Below, one piece after another: positions 25,796 through 33,419 of a stretch of DNA of 34,636 bases. Source of the stretch: an uncultured Acidobacteriia bacterium (lineage in GTDB: Bacteria; Acidobacteriota; Terriglobia; Bryobacterales; Bryobacteraceae); assembly GCA_903881085.1 (NCBI GenBank), contig CAIRSA010000059.1:1-34636 (forward strand). Reading direction: 5' to 3'. The notes beneath the pieces are model-generated. The model was given only the letters and a program-made list of their open reading frames with translations. It ran no database searches and had not been told where the DNA came from. How positions within the stretch are numbered: the first letter of the stretch is position 1; each line of letters begins with the position of its first letter. Both the position numbers and the translations under genes were made by a program.

Positions 25796-25815
25796 CGGGG
25801 ACAGCCCGCGAGTTT
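25796..25815. repeat. Second copy of the ggggacagcccgcg repeat
   Basis: ggggacagcccgcg followed by agttt matches the copy at 25588-25605 except for one base. It directly follows the stop codon of the mini-ORF. A cgcggg string about 35 bases on could pair with the cccgcg portion. Confidence 0.65.
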
Positions 25816-25899
25816 ACCAACTACCAACCACCACGCGGGCCCCCATTCTTCTTTACCGTTCTTTGAGTCTTAGCGTGAACCCTATTTCACACCCCGCCT

Positions 25900-27270
25900 C
25901 TAAACCGCCCGGGGCACCACAAATGGCTCGCGGTAATCGCGCGTCAACATCGAATTCGCCTGGTCGTCATTCAAGAACCGCCCCGAAGCCTGATCCATCC
26001 GCAACGTCCGCCCCACCCGCATGCTGATATTTGCCAGATGCACATAAGCCGCCGACCGCGCCCCATACCCGATCTCCGCGTGCAGCAATTTATGATCGCG
26101 CGCCCGGATCGCTTCGAAGAAGTTCTGCATGTGCGGATTCGTCGACCATGCGCTCGATTCCTTCACCTTCTCGTCCATGATCTTCTCGTACTTCTCCTGC
26201 CCGCCCGCGCCGGCCCCGCGCGCCGCCTCGCCGCTCACGTTAAACGCCGAGCTCTTATAGACCTGGAACCCAGCATTATCCACCACCAGGAACCCGGCCT
26301 CGCCGAAGAAGATGTTGCCCGTATAATTGGGCTTCAACCCGGCCACCAATCCCTCCGGCGGAGTCGGCAGATTCCGAACCTCAAACGTAATCTGCGCATC
26401 GCCGAAATCCAGTGTCGCCTGCTGCAGGTTGGCCGTCTCCTGATCGTCCTTCCACACAAACTTCCCGCCGGTCGATGACACCGAAACCGGCCACCCGCCG
26501 CGCCCCAGGCCCCAGTTGCAGATGTCCATCTCGTGGATTCCCTGGTTCCCGATGTCGCCGTTACCGGTATCGAAAAACCAATGCCAGTTATACGCAAACT
26601 TGTTTTTGCTGTACGGCTTGTACTGCGCCGGCCCCAGAAACCCGCCCCAATCCAAGCCCGCCGGGACCTTCTCATCCGGCGTATGTCCAATCGAAAACCG
26701 CCGCCGGTAACACAGCCCGCGCGCATTATAAATCTGCCCGATCACGCCCTCCTGCAACAGCTGAATCGCCTGCATCTTATGGGCAATCGACCGGCTCTGC
26801 GACCCCACCTGTACCATCCGCTTATACTTCCGCGCCGCCGCCACCATCTGCGCGCTCTCGTAAATGTTATGGCTCGCCGGCTTCTCTACATAGACATCCT
26901 TGCCCGCCTGGCAAGCCCAGATCGTAGCCAGCGCATGCCAGTGATTCGGAGTCGTGATCGAGACCGCGTCGATGTCCTTCGACTCAAACATCGCCCGCAT
27001 ATCGGCGTACTCCTTCGGAGCCGCCCCGCCCTCCTTCTTCACCAGCGCCACCGCCCGCTCGCGCGCCGATTGGTTCACATCCACCACGGCAGCGATCTGG
27101 CAATCGGACTTCAACGAGGAATAGTATTTGATATGATCGGTGCCCCGCCCGCCCAGGCCCACCTGGCCCACGCGAATGCGGTCATTAGCCCCAAGAATGG
27201 GAAACTGCGCCGTAGCAATCGCCGCCGCGGCAGTCTTAAGAAAAGTGCGTCTCTGCTTGGAATCTTCCAC
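25900..27270 (-). CDS. Gfo/Idh/MocA-family oxidoreductase, Tat-type leader
   Basis: The leader contains twin Arg followed by a hydrophobic stretch (KQRRTFLKTAAAAIATAQ), so the folded, cofactor-loaded enzyme is probably exported by Tat. The NAD(P)-binding Rossmann motif is VGLGGRGTDH, and the family signature EKPASHN lies in the second part of that domain. The C-terminal domain has the usual beta-sheet segment with GNQGIHEMDICNWGLG. Family members oxidise or reduce sugars and cyclitols; the substrate is not evident. The ORF is open 25 codons upstream, but GTG 27270 has AGAGG at good spacing and gives a proper Tat leader. It lies 90 bases downstream of the DUF362 gene and is probably in the same unit. 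Confidence 0.93.
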   Translation of the reverse strand: MEDSKQRRTFLKTAAAAIATAQFPILGANDRIRVGQVGLGGRGTDHIKYYSSLKSDCQIAAVVDVNQSARERAVALVKKEGGAAPKEYADMRAMFESKDIDAVSITTPNHWHALATIWACQAGKDVYVEKPASHNIYESAQMVAAARKYKRMVQVGSQSRSIAHKMQAIQLLQEGVIGQIYNARGLCYRRRFSIGHTPDEKVPAGLDWGGFLGPAQYKPYSKNKFAYNWHWFFDTGNGDIGNQGIHEMDICNWGLGRGGWPVSVSSTGGKFVWKDDQETANLQQATLDFGDAQITFEVRNLPTPPEGLVAGLKPNYTGNIFFGEAGFLVVDNAGFQVYKSSAFNVSGEAARGAGAGGQEKYEKIMDEKVKESSAWSTNPHMQNFFEAIRARDHKLLHAEIGYGARSAAYVHLANISMRVGRTLRMDQASGRFLNDDQANSMLTRDYREPFVVPRAV

Positions 27271-27360
27271 GAAAGTAACCTCTCGCCCAGAGTATATCGC
27301 GGCAGCTACGGCAGCGAAAGCCGTTCCCGCCAGGCACTGAAGCAAATTGGCTTAGAAATG

Positions 27361-28428
27361 CTAACCCAGCTTAATGGGCACATCCTTCATCGGCCCCATC
27401 CACTGCAGTTCCTTCTCAATATCTTTATGCAATTGGTAGCTGCGGCGAACGCTGGCGATGGTTTCGCCTTCGAGGTCGATCTTCTCCAGGTCGTACTGGC
27501 CAAGGCCGCTCTGCCAGCAGAACAGCAGGTAGCCGAGCCACTTCGCATCAATGCCCATGGTCTCAACGCCGATGCGGTCGGCGGCGATGAAGTCCGTGGA
27601 GGCGATGGCCAGACGCGATGGCACCGCCGTGCCGCTGGCGGGGCCGGCGCCTTCCATGCCCTCGTAACCGTCAATCAACGCCACTCCGAAGTTGGGCCGC
27701 ATCTTTTGCGCGGTGAGCATCATGTTGTAATGAGTCTGGCGGACGCCGGCGTGATACTTGCGCTTGTCGCTCCAGCGCACGGTTTCCTTGGGTCCCTGAT
27801 GGAGCGGCGCGCCAAGGGTCATATTCTTGATGGACAGCGTCGCGACTGTCACGTTGTGCGTCTTGAGCATGGCCGCGCACATGACAAACGCGTCGGGGTC
27901 AAGCAGGCGGGCGGCCAAGCGGACGGGCGTCGGGTGCATGTTTTCGTCCAGCACGGGTAGGAGGTCGAACTTTGCTTCTTCATTCAGGTCGAGCAGACTG
28001 ACGCGCTTGTACTCTGAGGCGAGGCGCGTGTACTTGAAGTTCTCAAAGCCTTGCATGGTGGGGCCGGCGCTCGATTCGGCAATGATCACCGGGCCTTTGT
28101 AGCGCTCGCCCAGGTAGTCGAGCATGCCGCGCATGGTGTCTGCGTGCGTCGACGCAAGCTGGTTCACCGTGGAGACGTTGTTAGGCTTAATCACGACGTA
28201 CTTCTTGTGCTTGAGCGCGGGCGCAATCTGCTTGTCGATCGCCATGAGCGCATTGTAGGCGTTCTTGCGGCGGTCTTCGCCTTTCATCAACGAGACGAGC
28301 GAGCGCTTACCCGTGGCAAGCGATGGCACCGGAGCGGGAACCTGCGCGGCGGCGCGGCGGGCGGTTGCCGCGAGCACAAAAGAGCCTGCGGCGGAAGTGA
28401 TCAGTTGACGGCGGGAAAGGATAATCAT
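27361..28428 (-). CDS. DUF362 domain protein, Tat-type leader
   Basis: The N-terminus is a twin-Arg leader (LSRRQLITSAAGSFVLAATA). The mature part matches DUF362 (PF04015): YVVIKPNNVSTVNQLASTHAD, IIAESSAGPTMQGFENF, CAAMLKTHNVTVATLSIKNM, and EGAGPASGTAVPSRLAIAS in the second half. Some DUF362 proteins carry iron-sulfur clusters; here I see no ferredoxin-like Cys set, and the domain is cluster-free. The ATG at 28428 follows AGAGGG; the frame is open six codons upstream. It is first in a two-gene unit with the Gfo/Idh/MocA gene and diverges from the M24 peptidase gene. Its reaction is not established. Confidence 0.9.
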   Translation of the reverse strand: MIILSRRQLITSAAGSFVLAATARRAAAQVPAPVPSLATGKRSLVSLMKGEDRRKNAYNALMAIDKQIAPALKHKKYVVIKPNNVSTVNQLASTHADTMRGMLDYLGERYKGPVIIAESSAGPTMQGFENFKYTRLASEYKRVSLLDLNEEAKFDLLPVLDENMHPTPVRLAARLLDPDAFVMCAAMLKTHNVTVATLSIKNMTLGAPLHQGPKETVRWSDKRKYHAGVRQTHYNMMLTAQKMRPNFGVALIDGYEGMEGAGPASGTAVPSRLAIASTDFIAADRIGVETMGIDAKWLGYLLFCWQSGLGQYDLEKIDLEGETIASVRRSYQLHKDIEKELQWMGPMKDVPIKLG

Positions 28429-28667
28429 GTGGAACCCTCTAACCAATTCTTATAACATACTTCAGGAGCCGACAATCCTTATTTCTTGCGGCCGGACTTT
28501 TATCGCCGCCGGACTTGCCGCAGCCAGAACGGCAAGAAGGGGCAAATCAGCCGAAAAGTGGCGTAAGATGGATTAACCCGCCGAAACTCCACGTCTAACA
28601 GCGGCTCGGGCACTTCCTTCTATTCCCCGTCAGAAGAGACCACTCATCCACCAGGTGAAACGAAACT

Positions 28668-29969
28668 ATGATGAACCGCCGAAAGTTCCTTGCGTCCTCC
28701 GCCGCGCTGGCAGTTACGCCAGCGGTTGCGTTTCAAGAGCAATCCAGCCGTGGAAAACTCCCCGCCGCGATTGCCGCTCTTACGAATCGAAGCGGCGAAG
28801 CCGTGCCGATCCAACTTTCCGAACGCGAGCAGCGCGTCGAACGAGCCCGTGCACTGCTGCGCAGCAACAAAGCCGATGCGCTGATCATCACAACGGGAAG
28901 TTCCCTCACCTACTTCACCGGCCTTCGCTGGGGCCAGTCCGACCGCTTCTTTGCGTGGGTACTGCCCGTGAAAGGCAATCCGTTTCTCGTCTGCCCGGCC
29001 TTTGAAGAAGCCCGTCTGCGTGAGCGCACCGATGCTGTCCCCTCGGTGCTCCCATCTGCCGCCAAGACGCGTATCCATGCCTGGAATGAAGACGAGGATC
29101 CGTACAAGCTTCTTGCCAAGGCACTGCGCGATGCCGGCATCGCCACAGGCAAGCTGGCCATTGAAGAGCGCACGCAGTTCTCGTTTTCTGACGCGATTGC
29201 GCATGCAAGTCCGGCGCTTTCCATAGTCAGCGGGAACCCGGTCACGTATGGCTGCCGCGGCATCAAGAGCCCGGCGGAACTGGCGCTGATGCAGCTTGCC
29301 AACAGCGTCACGCTGTCTGTCTACAAGGCTTTCTACGAATCGGCGCATCCTGGCATGAGCAACAAGGAAGGGGCCGACCTGATCTCCGCTGGCTTTAGCC
29401 GCTGCGGCTTCCGGGGCGCGGTGATGTGCCAGGCCGACGCCTTCACCGCGCTGCCGCACGGCTCTTTGCAGACGCAAATGTTTAAGGAAGGCTCGCTCGT
29501 TCTGCTCGACGATGGCTGCGCGGTGGAAGGTTATGTTTCCGACATCACGCGCATGTTCATTGTGGGCAAACCCAGTGGGCCAAAGTTCGATAAGCAGCGC
29601 AAGGTGTTCGATATCGTGCACGCGGCGCAAGCGGCTGCGCTGGCCAAGGCCCGGCCTGGAGTTCCGTGCCAGAGTATCGATGCGGCGGCTCGCGCCGTCA
29701 TTACGGATGCCGGATATGGCCCGGGCTATAAGTATTTCGCCCACCGGCTGGGACATGGTATCGGCCTCGATGGGCACGAATGGCCGTATCTGGTTGGCGG
29801 AAACCCGTTGCCGCTGGCGCCGGGCATGTGCTTCTCAGACGAACCGGGCATTTACATTCCTGGCGAGTTTGGCATGCGCCTGGAAGATTGCTGGCATGTG
29901 ACCGAAGACGGTGGCAAGATGTTTACGCCGCCAAGCCCGTCACTTGACCAGCCCTTTTCTGTGGCCTGA
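28668..29969 (+). CDS. M24-family aminopeptidase P-like metallopeptidase
   Basis: A twin-Arg leader (MNRRKFLASSAALAVTPAVAF) suggests Tat export of a folded metalloenzyme. Residues of about 50-190 form a creatinase-like N-terminal domain (ADALIITTGSSLTYFTGLRW). The C-terminal pita-bread domain keeps all five metal ligands: D281 (LLDDG), D292 (YVSDITR), H363 (GHGIGLDGHE), E392 (DEPGIY) and E406 (RLED). Family members cleave Xaa-Pro peptide bonds with a dimetal site. Two adjacent ATGs (28668 and 28671) can serve as start, with AGGTGA upstream. The gene stands alone, 239 bases from the divergent DUF362 gene. A hairpin overlaps its stop codon (29960-29985). Confidence 0.93.
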   Translation: MMNRRKFLASSAALAVTPAVAFQEQSSRGKLPAAIAALTNRSGEAVPIQLSEREQRVERARALLRSNKADALIITTGSSLTYFTGLRWGQSDRFFAWVLPVKGNPFLVCPAFEEARLRERTDAVPSVLPSAAKTRIHAWNEDEDPYKLLAKALRDAGIATGKLAIEERTQFSFSDAIAHASPALSIVSGNPVTYGCRGIKSPAELALMQLANSVTLSVYKAFYESAHPGMSNKEGADLISAGFSRCGFRGAVMCQADAFTALPHGSLQTQMFKEGSLVLLDDGCAVEGYVSDITRMFIVGKPSGPKFDKQRKVFDIVHAAQAAALAKARPGVPCQSIDAAARAVITDAGYGPGYKYFAHRLGHGIGLDGHEWPYLVGGNPLPLAPGMCFSDEPGIYIPGEFGMRLEDCWHVTEDGGKMFTPPSPSLDQPFSVA

Positions 29970-29985
29970 CTTTAGCGAGGCCACA
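29960..29985 (+). terminator. Hairpin at the stop codon of the M24 peptidase gene
   Basis: TGTGGCCT and AGGCCACA are perfect 8-bp complements around a loop of 10 bases and include the stop codon. No T-tract follows, so factor-independent termination is uncertain. The palindrome at 29995-30063 begins ten bases later. Confidence 0.4.
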
Positions 29986-29994
29986 GCACCGTGT

Positions 29995-30063
29995 ACCGCT
30001 CCCTTACGGTCGCGGTCTCGGTCAGCGGCAGGCATCTTCTCACCGAGACCGTGAGGGAGCGGT
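29995..30063. repeat. REP-like palindrome, accgctccct family
   Basis: The left arm (29995-30016) and right arm (30042-30063) are reverse complements at about 20 of 22 positions: ACCGCTCCCT, then acggtc and cggt. The loop is about 25 bases. Related copies lie at 33108-33196 and in decayed form at 15837-15866. It sits between the converging M24 and TIGR03435 genes. Confidence 0.8.
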
Positions 30064-30075
30064 TCCTAAAATGAG

Positions 30076-31086
30076 CTAGTTCTCCGTGGGCATCTTCTCC
30101 ACGTGATCAATCACCAGATTTTCCACCGTCGCCTTCCGCAGCTCCAGCTTCAAGCCCATCGATTGCACCGCCTGCACCAATGATGATGCGGACCCGCTGG
30201 GGTCCGACGCGGCATCGGCCGGCTGCTGAGCTCCGGCGCCTGCACTTTCCGCAGGCCGGTTCGGCACGGCCATGCCCTGGGCGCGGGCCATGTTGATCAG
30301 GTCTCCCATCTGGAAGTTGACGGAAACTTCGTAGTTCCCTTTCAGGCCTGTCATGTCCCGCACTGGCTTGGCGGCGCCGCTGGCCTGCGACAGTGCTGTC
30401 AGCATGTCGGCGAAACCCGCCATGGTCACCATACTGGCTTCGATCTTCATTGACATGGTGGACCGGTCCACGGCGTAGCTGACCGTTCCCTTCTCGCCCA
30501 TGTTCATCGTAGTCGTGCCGTCCTTCGGGTTCATGGTCATGCGGATCGGCCCATCCGGACCGTCGATTTTTCGCTCTCCGGGCCCAAGCGGCGCATCCGG
30601 GTCGAGCGGTTTGGGCGCCTGTTTCGATTCCTTCATTTTCGGTCCACCCTTGCCCACTACCAGTGCCAATACCGGCCCTTCCTTGCTTTCGTTATGCAGC
30701 TGCAACTTGAACCGCTCTGCGAGCAGCGCCTGCAGCATCTGTGGGATGTCGTCTTTGGTCGCGCCCTCGGGTACTGTTGCCATGATGTCGAAGCGCTGGT
30801 TGTTGAGCCAGTTCGGGCCGGTGATCTGATACGGTTTCACCTTGTACGCAAGCACGAGCAGATCGCGCAGCGAAAGGAAGATGAACTCCGCCCGGCCGCC
30901 TTCAAAACGCGGGCCGACCCGCGGCATAGCGCCGCCACTTTGCATTTGCGCCGCCAGCTTGGCCATATCGAGCGACGTCGGCTTGATCGATGCCACTTCG
31001 AACGTGGGCTTGGTCTGGGCAGAGGCAAACGTAGCCGCCCAGGCCAGACACGCAATCCCAAGGTAAAAACACTTCGCCCTGATCAT
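30076..31086 (-). CDS. TIGR03435-family protein (soil-associated exported protein)
   Basis: A signal peptide (FYLGIACLAWAATFASAQ) is followed by the hallmark FEVASIKPT, the segment FLSLRDLLVLAYKVKPYQI, the pair of motifs DIMATVPEGATKDDIPQML and ALLAERFKLQLHNESKEGP, and a C-terminal LVQAVQSMGLKLELRKATVE that closes with VIDHVEKMPTEN. These define the TIGR03435 family, expanded in soil Acidobacteria such as Solibacter and of unknown function. An Ala/Pro/Ser-rich linker lies at about residues 275-300. The ATG at 31086 has AAGGAG at a good distance. It stands alone, divergent from hcp. Confidence 0.95.
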   Translation of the reverse strand: MIRAKCFYLGIACLAWAATFASAQTKPTFEVASIKPTSLDMAKLAAQMQSGGAMPRVGPRFEGGRAEFIFLSLRDLLVLAYKVKPYQITGPNWLNNQRFDIMATVPEGATKDDIPQMLQALLAERFKLQLHNESKEGPVLALVVGKGGPKMKESKQAPKPLDPDAPLGPGERKIDGPDGPIRMTMNPKDGTTTMNMGEKGTVSYAVDRSTMSMKIEASMVTMAGFADMLTALSQASGAAKPVRDMTGLKGNYEVSVNFQMGDLINMARAQGMAVPNRPAESAGAGAQQPADAASDPSGSASSLVQAVQSMGLKLELRKATVENLVIDHVEKMPTEN

Positions 31087-31257
31087 CTTAAAAACTCCTT
31101 CGCGACAGCCCCCTGTCCGCTAGTTTGTCGCACCTAATCAGCAGGTGTCAATGTTGAATCCAACTGTGGGTGAATTGACCCAGCAGCATAGCTGCGATGC
31201 AGTGTCATAGCGTTGCATCCCTCAGTTTCGAATCCTGAAACAAACACCCCACCCTCA

Positions 31258-31280
31258 ACGATGCATCTTAAATGCAACAT
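31258..31280 (+). promoter_or_regulatory. NsrR-like operator upstream of hcp
   Basis: The 23 bases match the published type of NsrR site (two 11-base half-sites, AAGATGCATTT and its complement, around one base) at about 18 of 22 defined positions. The left half here is ACGATGCATCT and the right half AAATGCAACAT. NsrR is an iron-sulfur repressor that senses NO and controls hcp in many bacteria. The site lies 100 bases ahead of the hcp start. No nsrR gene is in the window, so the call rests on motif and context. Confidence 0.5.
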
Positions 31281-31319
31281 TTAACGGCCCTGTCCCTATT
31301 GCCGGCAGCGGCCGTTCCT

Positions 31320-31336
31320 TTGGCGCTTCAGATGCC
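31320..31336 (+). promoter_or_regulatory. Sigma-54-like promoter of hcp
   Basis: TTGGCGC and GATGCC give the GG-N10-GC spacing required by sigma-54, with TGGC fully conserved and ATGC in place of TTGC. The expected transcript start is about 34 bases ahead of the ATG. No clear sigma-70 promoter was found as an alternative. Chance occurrence is possible. Confidence 0.3.
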
Positions 31337-31379
31337 TTAGAGTCGGGGCGGGCAAATTTCAACATTCGAGGGAGAAACG

Positions 31380-33035
31380 ATGTTTTGTTATCAATGTGAG
31401 CAGACGGCACGTACTGACGAAGGCGTAGGATGCGCCACCATCAAAGGGGTTTGTGGCAAGGACGAAACCACGGCCGATCTACAGGACGTGTTGATCTACC
31501 AATTGAAGGGAATTGGCCAATATTCCCGGCGCTTGCATGAACTGGGCAAGCCGGATGCCGCGGCGGATACCTTTATCCTGCACGCGATGTTCACCACCTT
31601 GACGAACGTCAATTTCAATCGTGCGCGTTTTGTCGACATGATCGGCCAAGCATCGCAGATTCGTGACCGGGTTCGAGCTACCTATGAAGCTGCCGCCCCG
31701 GACGCTCCCAAGCTTGCCGGACCCGCTGCCTTTGTTGCCGCAGCCGGGCTGCCCGAACTGCTGCAACAGGCAGGCATCGCCTCCGTCCGCGCCGGGCTTG
31801 AGGAAGTCGGCGAAGACGTGGTCGGCCTGCGAGCCTTGGTGTTGTATGGGCTGAAGGGCGTTGCCGCTTATGCACATCACGCCGAAGTCCTGGGCGAGAC
31901 GCGCCCGGAGGTTGGCGCAGGTGTGGCAAAGGCGCTTGATCTGTTGGCTGACGCACCATCTGACCTTGGCGTGCTGCTGGAAGAAGCGATGGCGCTGGGA
32001 CGGTTGAACTTCACCGTAATGGAAATGCTCGACACAGCAAACACCGGCACCTATGGCACGCCGGCACCCACCAATGTGCGCGTCACTCCGGTGGCGGGCA
32101 AAGCGATTCTAGTCTCAGGTCACGACCTGCTTGACCTCCATCGGATTCTGGAAGCGGTGAAGGGCACGGAAATCAAAGTCTACACGCATGGCGAACTACT
32201 GCCGGCACACTCCTATCCGAAGCTGGCCGCCTCTCCGAATCTGGCCGGCAACTACGGCACAGCCTGGCAGAATCAGCAGCTGGAATTTGCTGCGTTCCCT
32301 GGTCCGATTGTGATGACCTCCAACTGCCTGATTGAACCCCAGCCAACCTATCGCAATCGCATCTTCACGGCGGGCCCGGTGGGTTGGCCCGGCGTGCGCC
32401 ACATCTCCGACGGCAACTTCGCACAGGTGGTGCAAGCAGCAAATGCTATGCCAGGATTCACTGAAACTGCGCCTGAAAAGACCATTCTCATCGGCTTCGG
32501 GCGTCAGGCAGTGCTGGGCGTTGCAGACAAAGTAATCGACGCGGTGAAGAGCGGCGTGGTGAAGCACTTCTTCCTGATCGGCGGTTGTGACGGCGCTGCG
32601 CCAGGTCGCAATTACTACACGGAATTCGCTGAGCAGGCGCCGAAGGACACCGTCCTGATGACGCTCGGCTGCGGCAAGTTCCGCTTCAACATGGAAGACC
32701 ATGGAACGGTTGGCGGCTTGCCTCGCCTGCTCGATATCGGTCAGTGCAACGATTCGTATTCCGCGGTGCAGATCGCCCTCGCCCTGGCCAAGGCCTTCAA
32801 CTGCGGCGTGAACGATCTGCCGTTGTCGCTAGTGGTTTCGTGGTTTGAACAGAAGGCCGCGGCGGTGCTGTTAACGTTGCTCGCGCTGGGTGTTCGCAAT
32901 GTCCGCCTTGGCCCCAGCCTGCCGGCGTTTCTCACTCCCGCGTTGCTCAACGTTCTGGTGGAAAAGTTCGGCATCCAGCCCATCACCACGGCTGAAGCCG
33001 ATATCGCCTCGTCGCTCAGCCGCACCGCAGCATAG
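31380..33035 (+). CDS. hcp: Hydroxylamine reductase / hybrid cluster protein
   Basis: Hcp is a cytosolic iron-sulfur enzyme that reduces NO (and hydroxylamine in vitro) and protects against nitrosative stress. The N-terminal cysteines C3, C6, C18 and C25 have the spacing C-X2-C-X11-C-X6-C, as in the E. coli type (class II), which carries a [2Fe-2S] cluster there. All hybrid-cluster ligands are visible: H248 (GHDLLDL), E272 (HGELLPAH), C316 (SNCLIEP), C403 (GGCDGA), C431 (GCGKFRF), C456 (GQCNDSY) and E490 (WFEQKA). The length of 551 residues is normal. The ATG follows GAGGGAGA closely. An NsrR-like site and a sigma-54-like motif precede the gene. A reductase gene lies 384 bases downstream, beyond a block of repeats. 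Confidence 0.97.
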   Translation: MFCYQCEQTARTDEGVGCATIKGVCGKDETTADLQDVLIYQLKGIGQYSRRLHELGKPDAAADTFILHAMFTTLTNVNFNRARFVDMIGQASQIRDRVRATYEAAAPDAPKLAGPAAFVAAAGLPELLQQAGIASVRAGLEEVGEDVVGLRALVLYGLKGVAAYAHHAEVLGETRPEVGAGVAKALDLLADAPSDLGVLLEEAMALGRLNFTVMEMLDTANTGTYGTPAPTNVRVTPVAGKAILVSGHDLLDLHRILEAVKGTEIKVYTHGELLPAHSYPKLAASPNLAGNYGTAWQNQQLEFAAFPGPIVMTSNCLIEPQPTYRNRIFTAGPVGWPGVRHISDGNFAQVVQAANAMPGFTETAPEKTILIGFGRQAVLGVADKVIDAVKSGVVKHFFLIGGCDGAAPGRNYYTEFAEQAPKDTVLMTLGCGKFRFNMEDHGTVGGLPRLLDIGQCNDSYSAVQIALALAKAFNCGVNDLPLSLVVSWFEQKAAAVLLTLLALGVRNVRLGPSLPAFLTPALLNVLVEKFGIQPITTAEADIASSLSRTAA

Positions 33036-33107
33036 GGCGTGAAAACTGTCACTTCAGACCTCCTGATCTCCTGGAAAATGAGATGAGCCAATTTCGACAT
33101 GATTAGT

Positions 33108-33196
33108 AACCGCTCCCTGACGGTCTCGGTAGATTCCCACTGCCACCGAGCCGCGACCGTAAATGCGCTTTCAACTCTTGCGCCAAGGGAGCGGTT
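33108..33196. repeat. accgctccct palindrome split by about 24 bp
   Basis: The left arm (33108-33130) matches the arm at 29995-30016. The right arm is in two pieces: accgagccgcgaccgtaa (from 33145) and aagggagcggtt (33185-33196), with about 24 unrelated bases between them where the intact copy at 30042-30063 is continuous. Confidence 0.7.
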
Positions 33197-33282
33197 GTCC
33201 GGGCTCAATCCGAATTCCACGCAAAGCGAAAATCGCCGAATGACATCAGGAGATCTGTACTTACATTGGCGTTTTTTGTGGC

Positions 33283-33383
33283 GCAGGCACTTTTGCCTGC
33301 CGCCTCGGCACTCGTGCCGAGGCTTGGCTCGGTGATGAAAACAAGGCGTACGGAAGAGTCGGGACGCGGCAGACACGAGTGTC
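33283..33383. repeat. Three stacked hairpins ahead of the reductase gene
   Basis: GCAGGCA/TGCCTGC with a 4-base loop (33283-33300), CCTCGGCAC/GTGCCGAGG with a 2-base loop (33303-33322) and GACAC/GTGTC (33372-33383). The middle one is a perfect 9-bp stem. The cacgag/ctcgtg strings recur between them, suggesting one larger mosaic repeat element. Confidence 0.7.
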
Positions 33384-33419
33384 CACAATAGTCCCGGTAA
33401 ATAAAATTGTAGGGGGTGT

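Larger units (their letters stand above)
25578..25899. other. Intergenic stretch with two repeats and a mini-ORF
   Basis: This stretch holds the ggggacagcccgcg repeat copies at 25582-25614 and near 25796-25815, and a 19-codon ORF with a strong ribosome binding site at 25733-25792. The last 80 bases before the Gfo/Idh/MocA stop codon show nothing I can name. Confidence 0.6.
31087..31379. promoter_or_regulatory. Divergent control region of hcp
   Basis: This 293-base region between the TIGR03435 gene and hcp is dense in symmetric elements: GATGCA/TGCATC 12 bases apart (31196-31219), an NsrR-like site (31258-31280), an inverted repeat AACGGCC/GGCCGTT 20 bases apart (31283-31316), and a sigma-54-like motif (31320-31336). 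The ribosome binding site of hcp is GAGGGAGA just ahead of the ATG at 31380. Confidence 0.5.
33036..33419. other. Intergenic stretch filled with palindromes
   Basis: No gene is supported between hcp and the reductase gene. The region carries the split accgctccct palindrome at 33108-33196 and three further hairpins at 33283-33383. If hcp and the reductase are one transcript, these would lie in its untranslated middle. I found no convincing promoter directly ahead of the reductase gene. Confidence 0.6.
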
